Part shown: positions 39,458 to 43,601 of the stretch, one piece after another
Position numbering within the stretch: position 1 is the first letter of the stretch
How the letters are laid out: every line of letters begins with the position of its first letter
DNA from: CAYJLW01 sp964370965
GTDB taxonomy: Bacteria > Actinomycetota > Acidimicrobiia > UBA2766
Length of the DNA: 43,601 bases
Assembly (NCBI GenBank): GCA_964370965.1
Contig: CAYJLW010000033.1
Coordinates: 1-43,601, forward strand
Direction: 5' to 3'
The notes under the pieces: model-generated
The model's database searches: none
The model's input: only the letters and a program-made list of their open reading frames with translations
Told to the model about the DNA's origin: nothing
Translations under genes and position numbers: made by a program

Positions 39458-40333
39458 GTGCGCACAGACGTCCTCTCCCGCCTCGACCACCTCGTCCTCG
39501 ACTGCGACGGCACCGTCTACGTGGGCGAGCACCCCGTCCCCGGGACCGCCGAGGTCGTCACCGCCGCCCGCGCCAAGGGCATGGGCGTGCTCTTCGTCTC
39601 CAACGACCCCACGAACTCCGCCGAAGGCCTCGCCGCCCGCATCCGCGGGGCCGGCATCGCGGCGACGGCGGCGGAGGTCCTCCACGCGGGACGCGCCGCC
39701 GCCCACCACGTCGCCTCCCTGGGCGCCGCCACCGTGCTGGTGGCGGGCACGGCGGCGCTCGCCGCCGAGTGCCGGGGCGCCGGCGTAGAAGCGTTCCTGG
39801 CGAGCGACGGCCCCCCGCCCGTCCCCCCCGACGCCCTTCTCGTGGGCGGCGGGGACGCCATGACCGTGGCGGACCTGGAGTGCCTCGTGGACGCCCACAC
39901 CCCCGGCATGCCTCTCGTGACCGCCAACCCCGACCGCACGTACCCCGGGCCACGGGGTCGGCACATGGGCTGCGGCGCCCTGGCGGCGGCGGTCGCCTAC
40001 GCCACCGGCCTCGAGCCCGTCGTCACGGGCAAACCCTCACCGGTGCTCTTCGCCGAGGCCCGCCGGCTCCTCGGCCCGGGGCGCATCGGCATCCTGGGCG
40101 ACGACCTCGTCGCCGGCGGCGCGGGCGGCCGCGACGCGGGCTGGACGACGATCTGGCTCCGCCGCCCCGGCGCCCCCCCGGCCCCCGGCGTCGTCCCTGA
40201 CGTGGTCGTGGACTCACCCGCCGAGCTCCTCGAAGGGGGAGCAAGCCCCCCCCTCGAACTCCCCCCTACCAAGACCGAACCCCTTCCCGCCACAACACCG
40301 TCCCGGCCGGGCGAAGCCCCGCCTCCGGAGTAG
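39458..40333 (+). CDS. HAD-superfamily IIA phosphatase (NagD/p-nitrophenylphosphatase-like)
   Basis: This is a soluble phosphohydrolase with a C2-type cap. The nucleophile motif is LVLDCDGTVYVGEHPVPG (Asp15 and Asp17 region), followed by motif II LFVSNDPTNSAEG, the cap segment GGGDAMTVADLECL, motif III VVTGKPSPVLFAEA and motif IV-like ILGDDLVAGGAGG. In typical members motif IV reads GDRLxTDI; here GDDLVAGG is altered but keeps the acidic residues. The substrate is unknown. The last about 33 residues (from EGGASPPLELPP) are encoded by a dispersed repeat element, so they are probably not part of the fold. It is divergent from mraZ and convergent with tetR. Confidence 0.85.
   Translation: MRTDVLSRLDHLVLDCDGTVYVGEHPVPGTAEVVTAARAKGMGVLFVSNDPTNSAEGLAARIRGAGIAATAAEVLHAGRAAAHHVASLGAATVLVAGTAALAAECRGAGVEAFLASDGPPPVPPDALLVGGGDAMTVADLECLVDAHTPGMPLVTANPDRTYPGPRGRHMGCGALAAAVAYATGLEPVVTGKPSPVLFAEARRLLGPGRIGILGDDLVAGGAGGRDAGWTTIWLRRPGAPPAPGVVPDVVVDSPAELLEGGASPPLELPPTKTEPLPATTPSRPGEAPPPE
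40231..40330 (+). repeat. Copy E of the dispersed two-hairpin intergenic element
   Basis: Hairpin 1 is GGGGGAGCAAGCCCCCC (40234-40250). Then come CTCGAACTCCCCCCTACCAA and a diverged linker, and hairpin 2 GGCCGGGC-GAA-GCCCCGCC with one mismatch (about 40307-40325). The whole copy lies inside the 3' end of the HAD frame. It supplies the Pro/Ala-rich tail and stops at the TAG (40331-40333), between the convergent HAD and tetR genes. Confidence 0.65.
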
Positions 40334-40409
40334 ATCACCGCCGCCGGCACTCCGGCTGACGCGTCCCGGGGGGCCCCACCATCAAAGCGGCAGCAGGCAG
40401 CCCCCTCCC

Positions 40410-41003
40410 CTACTCGAGGAGGGCGAAGACGGCGTCGAGCAGGCGGGAGGGCGCGATCGTGGGCTGGGCCGTGGCCACGTGCAGGGCGTACCCCTCGAGC
40501 AGAGCCGAGATCACATAACCCGTGGCCTCCGCGTCGATGCCGGGACGGAACGCCCCCTCGGCGACGCCGCGTGTCACGAGAGCCGCCGCCTGGGCCTGTA
40601 CCCGCGCCATGAGGTCGCGCACGGGCTCCGCCAGCCCGGGCTGGTCACGGGCTTGCACGCGGAACTCGAAGTAGAGGTGCCCGTACGCCTCGGCTTCGAC
40701 GGCGACGCGGTCGAGGAAGTGCCCGATCGCGGCCCGCAGGGCGCCCGCGGCGTCGGGCGCGGCGGCGGCCACGTCTCCGATCTCGCTGTCGAAGCGTTCG
40801 AGCTGTTCGACTGCGAGGGCCAGGAAGAGCTGCTCCTTGCCGGGGAAGTAGGTGTAGATCGACCCCACCGAGAGCCCGCACTCCGCGGCGACGTCCTCGA
40901 TCGACGTTCCCGCGTAGCCCCCCCGGGCGAAACATGCAACGGCCCCGTCGATGATCTGGCGCCGTCGCTGCGCGACGTGCTCCGGGGCGACCTTGGGGCT
41001 CAC
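40410..41003 (-). CDS. TetR/AcrR-family transcriptional regulator
   Basis: This is a 197-residue dimeric repressor-type protein. The N-terminal helix-turn-helix region has RRRQIIDGAVACFARGGYAG, TSIEDVAAECGLSVGSIYTY and FPGKEQLFLALAVEQ. The C-terminal ligand-binding half is Ala-rich and helical, with YGHLYFEFRVQARDQPG as the only distinctive part. GTG 41003 lies 19 bases after the HNH gene stop, so the two are probably co-transcribed. No operator palindrome was found beside it, and the ligand and targets are unknown. Confidence 0.9.
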   Translation of the reverse strand: MSPKVAPEHVAQRRRQIIDGAVACFARGGYAGTSIEDVAAECGLSVGSIYTYFPGKEQLFLALAVEQLERFDSEIGDVAAAAPDAAGALRAAIGHFLDRVAVEAEAYGHLYFEFRVQARDQPGLAEPVRDLMARVQAQAAALVTRGVAEGAFRPGIDAEATGYVISALLEGYALHVATAQPTIAPSRLLDAVFALLE

Positions 41004-41022
41004 GGCGTAGCGCTCCCCGAGG

Positions 41023-41529
41023 TCAGGCGGACACCGCTTCGGGCTCGAGGTAGGCCTGCCAGTGCGGGTGCATGCGCCCCACGGCGGCGGCCAGCCACGA
41101 GTAGTTGCGCGGCACCGACGGGGCTCGCCGCAGCCGGAGGCCGGCCTCGACGGGCGTACGGTTCTCCTTGCGCCCGTTGCACCGGCGGCAGGCGGCGACG
41201 ACGTTCTCCCAGATGTGGGCGCCGCCCCGGGAGCGGGGCATGACGTGGTCGATGTTCTCCGCCGCCCCCCCGCAGTACTGGCAGCGGTGGCCGTCCCGGA
41301 AGAACACCGCCCGACGCGAGAGGGCGGCCCGGCGCTGGAACGGCACCTTCACGAAGTGGACGAGGCGGATGACCGACGGCTCCGCCAGGGAGACACGCTC
41401 GGAGCGGATGCTGGCGTCCTCGGCGTGGAGGACCTCGGCCTTGTCCCGCAGGACGAGCACCACGGCACGCCGCGTGGACACCAGGCAGAGCGGCTCGAAC
41501 GACGCATTCAGCACGAGCGCCTTGCTCAT
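41023..41529 (-). CDS. HNH endonuclease-family protein (actinobacterial type)
   Basis: This is a 168-residue protein of a family common in actinobacteria. The start is MSKALVLNASFEPLCLVSTR. The HNH core has CQYCGG (zinc Cys pair), IDHVMPRSRGG (catalytic His) and WENVVAACRRCNGRKENR (Asn and the second Cys pair). The C-terminus ends WLAAAVGRMHPHWQAYLE. ATG 41529 is chosen over upstream starts because GGAGGT precedes it by 4 bases and the family begins there. Function in the cell is unknown. With no phage or self-splicing context it is a resident gene rather than a homing nuclease. Confidence 0.9.
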   Translation of the reverse strand: MSKALVLNASFEPLCLVSTRRAVVLVLRDKAEVLHAEDASIRSERVSLAEPSVIRLVHFVKVPFQRRAALSRRAVFFRDGHRCQYCGGAAENIDHVMPRSRGGAHIWENVVAACRRCNGRKENRTPVEAGLRLRRAPSVPRNYSWLAAAVGRMHPHWQAYLEPEAVSA

Positions 41530-41829
41530 GGCACCTCCGGTCGGGCGGAGTATAGAGACGCCACGGCCGCACATCGTTGCGTCGCCGCCACGCTGCGGGC
41601 CCGGCGGCGCACCGGCGTCGCTCATTCGGGGGGGACGGGGAAGCCGCAATCGGCACCCGGGGCGGCCGCCGACCGGCAGTCGAGGTAGCGCTTCCCGGCG
41701 TCGCCCGGAAGCGTTGTCGTGTTCACCGACGATCGCATCCGGGTTCGGCATCTCCCGCTCCCTCTGGCGTGATCACGCCTCCGTACGGTAGCGAGCCTTG
41801 CCCCGCGTCTCACTCGCGCGCTCGAGCAG
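41530..41829. other. 300-base gap upstream of the HNH gene
   Basis: No gene, tRNA or repeat element is recognised. On the minus strand TATACT (41554-41549) about 20 bases before the ATG is a good -10 for the HNH-tetR pair; the -35 is weak. A GGGGGGGACGGGGAAGCCGC stretch near 41629 faintly resembles the dispersed element but does not fold the same way. Confidence 0.5.
41549..41554 (-). promoter_or_regulatory. -10 element of the HNH-tetR transcript
   Basis: TATACT on the minus strand is a five-of-six match to TATAAT and predicts a start near 41543, leaving a leader of about 14 bases that contains GGAGGT. No good -35 is present. Confidence 0.5.
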
Positions 41830-43026
41830 TCAACACGCCCATGCCTGCGCCGGGCTGAGCATGAACTCCTCGAGGGGGACACCCTGGCCGCCGACGAGGA
41901 GTTTGCGCTTTGGCCGGAACGTCTTCGCGAAGCTCTCCATGCCGGGCAGGGACCCCTTCCGGCGGCCGCTGGTCACCTCGACGGCGGTGACGGTTGGTCC
42001 TGCTCGAAGGACGAAGTCCACCTCTCTTCCACGCTCCCGCCAGTAGAAGACCTCGATGTTCCCGGTGGCGCTGTTGAGGAGGTGCGCGCCGACCGCTGTC
42101 TCGACGAGGCGCCCCCAGCCCTCGTGGTCCACCCGGGCCGCCCTGAGGGAGAGAGGGCTGGAGGCGGTCATGAGGGCCGTGTTGAGCACGATCGGCTTTG
42201 GGCTCGACCCACGCTGTCGGACATGCGCCCCCGAGAACTTCTGGAGCCCCGTGAGCATGCCGGCGCCCGAGAGGAGCTGCAGGTAGTGGGCGAGGGTGGT
42301 GGTGTTCCCCGCGTCCTGGAGCTGGCCGAGCATCTTCTGGTACGAGAGGATCTGCCCGGAGTAGTCACAGCCCAGGCGAAAGAGCTGTCGGAGGAGGGCG
42401 GGCTTGTCGATGCGGGTCAAGAGCAGGATGTCCCGCGAGAGTGTCGTCTCGATGAGGGAGTCGAGGATGTAGCGGCCCCACCGTTCGCGATCGCCGACGA
42501 GCGGTGCCGCCCCGGGGTAGCCGCCGAAGTAGAGGTACCGCTCCAGGCTCCAGCCGAAGGCGTCTCGCATCTCTGCGAAGGACCAGTGGGGGAGCCGGAT
42601 CAGCTCGAAGCGACCGGCAAGGCTCTCGGTGAGTCCACGCTGGACGAGGAGGGGAGCCGAGCCGAGGAGCATGACCTTGAGCCGCTCACCCGAGGCCGTG
42701 TCCTCGTCCCACAGACGCTTGACCGTCTCCGACCATCCGCCGATCTTCTGCACCTCGTCGAGGACGAGAAGGGCGCCTCGCCGGCCCGCGTCCCGAGTGC
42801 GCAGGCGTCCCAGGTCCCACTGGGCCTCCATCCATGTCCTGTCACGGATTGCAGGGTCGTCGGCGGATGCGTAGTGGGCGGGCAGGCCGCAGACGTCGAC
42901 GGCCTGTCGGGCCAAGGTCGTCTTTCCGACCTGGCGGGGGCCGGCAAGGACCTGCATGAAGCGCCGGGGCTCTTTGACCCGTGCGAGGACCTCGCCGAAG
43001 ATCGGGCGCCGGTAGCCATCCGCCAT
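41830..43026 (-). CDS. AAA-family ATPase with DUF4143 domain
   Basis: This is a 398-residue protein with an N-terminal AAA_14 domain, Walker A AGPRQVGKTTLARQ (about residues 28-41), Walker B GALLVLDEVQKIGGW and a sensor-like VMLLGSAPLLVQRG. The C-terminal DUF4143 part has YILDSLIETTLSRDILLLTR and AHYLQLLSGAGMLTGLQKFS. It ends with a PD-(D/E)xK-like strand pair WRERGREVDFVLRAG ... VTAVEVTSGRRKG, in which the last catalytic Lys is replaced by Thr. The family is widespread and patchy, often horizontally moved, and its function is not known. Third-position GC is a little lower than in its neighbours. A perfect 20-bp palindrome lies 10 bases before the ATG. Confidence 0.88.
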   Translation of the reverse strand: MADGYRRPIFGEVLARVKEPRRFMQVLAGPRQVGKTTLARQAVDVCGLPAHYASADDPAIRDRTWMEAQWDLGRLRTRDAGRRGALLVLDEVQKIGGWSETVKRLWDEDTASGERLKVMLLGSAPLLVQRGLTESLAGRFELIRLPHWSFAEMRDAFGWSLERYLYFGGYPGAAPLVGDRERWGRYILDSLIETTLSRDILLLTRIDKPALLRQLFRLGCDYSGQILSYQKMLGQLQDAGNTTTLAHYLQLLSGAGMLTGLQKFSGAHVRQRGSSPKPIVLNTALMTASSPLSLRAARVDHEGWGRLVETAVGAHLLNSATGNIEVFYWRERGREVDFVLRAGPTVTAVEVTSGRRKGSLPGMESFAKTFRPKRKLLVGGQGVPLEEFMLSPAQAWAC

Positions 43027-43035
43027 GGCAACAGC

Positions 43036-43055
43036 TTACTCAACATGTTGAGTAA
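43036..43055. promoter_or_regulatory. Perfect 20-bp palindrome upstream of the AAA/DUF4143 gene (operator candidate)
   Basis: TTACTCAACATGTTGAGTAA is a perfect, AT-rich inverted repeat in a GC-rich region, 9-28 bases before ATG 43026. A further half-site TGTTGAG lies at 43068-43074, 22 bases (two helical turns) from the one at 43046-43052. On the minus strand TTGCTC and TACTCA are 17 bases apart, so the palindrome would overlap a -10. Confidence 0.65.
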
Positions 43056-43308
43056 TATTCCTCAGGGTGTTGAGCAAACGGTCGCCGACGACAACGGGGC
43101 GAACCCATCGGCGCCCAGGCGGCCGGCCCGACCGGCGCGTGCCACCACGCTCCCCCGCAGACACCCTCCAGGAGGTCCGGCGCCGAGCCGGCGACGACGA
43201 CCGGTCGGTCGAGGTGGATCCGGCGCGCCGTCGAGCCGCCAAGCAGAGTGACACACCGAACGGTGTTCGCGTGCAGGACGTAACGTCCGCGTTCCATCCT
43301 GCACGCGA

Positions 43309-43601
43309 TCAGCCCCAACCGGACGCGGATGCCGGGGCGGTCGACCCTGACGCAGCGTCATCCTCTCGATCGCTCCTCCCCTCGCCTTGAACGCAGCCGT
43401 CCGAACACAAGCCCGTGGTAGTCATCGAACGCGTCGAGGGGGAGTGCAACACCCCGACATCGCCCCAGCCACAGATCCGTCCCACGCAGCAGACCACATG
43501 CGAGGCCGACCACCCAAGGGAGCGTTGCTGCCCGTCCCACGTGTAAGCGTGCCAGTAGTAGCTCTGGCCGTCCCCGAGGACCCCGGCGGGCACCTGCACC
43601 G
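43309..43601 (-). CDS. Possible partial gene, secreted-repeat-protein-like start fragment
   Basis: From the right edge the minus strand is open for 96 codons. It contains VPAGVLGDGQSYYWHAYTWD, which resembles the L-x-DG-x-x-YYW-x-x-x-x-DG pattern of fibronectin-type or RHS-associated extracellular domains. After GWSASHVV the sequence becomes Cys-rich and unlike that family, so there may be a frameshift or a gene remnant. The 282-base stretch 43027-43308 before it holds only the palindrome and no recognised gene. Confidence 0.3.
   Translation of the reverse strand, partial: VQVPAGVLGDGQSYYWHAYTWDGQQRSLGWSASHVVCCVGRICGWGDVGVLHSPSTRSMTTTGLCSDGCVQGEGRSDREDDAASGSTAPASASGWG

Noticed and set aside
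41023..41529. HNH protein as a homing endonuclease or phage gene
   Set aside because: It matches the common resident actinobacterial HNH family and has no intron, intein or phage neighbours.
1..43601. tRNA or rRNA genes
   Set aside because: I looked for T-arm (GGTTCRANTCC) and 16S/23S signature stretches on both strands by eye and saw none; a tRNAscan run would settle it.

Overview
The window is chromosomal DNA of a very GC-rich, meso-diaminopimelate-type actinobacterium. GTG starts are frequent, SepF and a Wag31-type DivIVA are present, and the gene order ftsZ-pgeF-yggS-sepF-yggT-divIVA / ileS / dksA-like-lspA-rluD / dnaE matches the actinobacterial division-cluster flank. The absence of mycobacterial or streptomycete hallmarks, the MurC-MurB fusion and the compact overlapping genes fit a deep-branching or uncultured lineage (Acidimicrobiia-like); this placement is inference. 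Two 10-N gaps (14968-14977, 28002-28011) and three long C runs show a draft, probably metagenomic, assembly.

Layout. 1-42: end of an unknown gene. 235-3000: a compact type II restriction-modification cassette (C5 methyltransferase, XamI-like endonuclease, Vsr repair nuclease). 3042-7245: a potassium-transport locus with a KimA-like symporter divergent from two TrkA/RCK proteins, followed by an OB-fold protein, resembling the mycobacterial Rv2690c-ceoB-ceoC-Rv2694c region as I recall it. 7346-10349: a divergent cold-shock protein overlapping a geranylgeranyl-reductase-family flavoprotein, then an amidase. 10392-13835: dnaE. 14005-14873: a 59-residue membrane microprotein overlapping a bacterial PH-domain protein. 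15232-17512: dksA-like, lspA and rluD on the minus strand. 17746-20886: type-2 ileS on the plus strand. 20952-39137: the division and cell-wall cluster on the minus strand, read as mraZ-rsmH-ftsL-ftsI-murE-mraY-murD-ftsW-murG-murCB-ftsQ-ftsZ-pgeF-yggS-sepF-yggT-divIVA. 39458-41529: a HAD-IIA phosphatase, a TetR regulator and an HNH endonuclease. 41830-43026: an AAA/DUF4143 ATPase behind a perfect 20-bp palindrome. The right edge holds a possible partial gene.

How the genes work together. From rsmH to ftsQ nearly every stop overlaps the next start (GTGA, ATGA, TGATG), so one translationally coupled transcript should supply lipid I/II synthesis and the septal transglycosylase/transpeptidase. 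ftsZ has its own promoter, and divIVA has an extended -10. A 10-bp-periodic GTGG array upstream of mraZ is a probable MraZ operator. murF, normally between murE and mraY, is absent.

The most notable unexplained feature is a family of about 100-bp GC-rich intergenic elements, each with two hairpins whose stems covary between copies. They sit mostly at ends of convergent genes and in two cases run into the coding ends. Other points worth checking are a hairpin covering the rsmH ribosome-binding site, a yggT that appears to start at ATC, and face-to-face promoters in the ftsQ-ftsZ gap.
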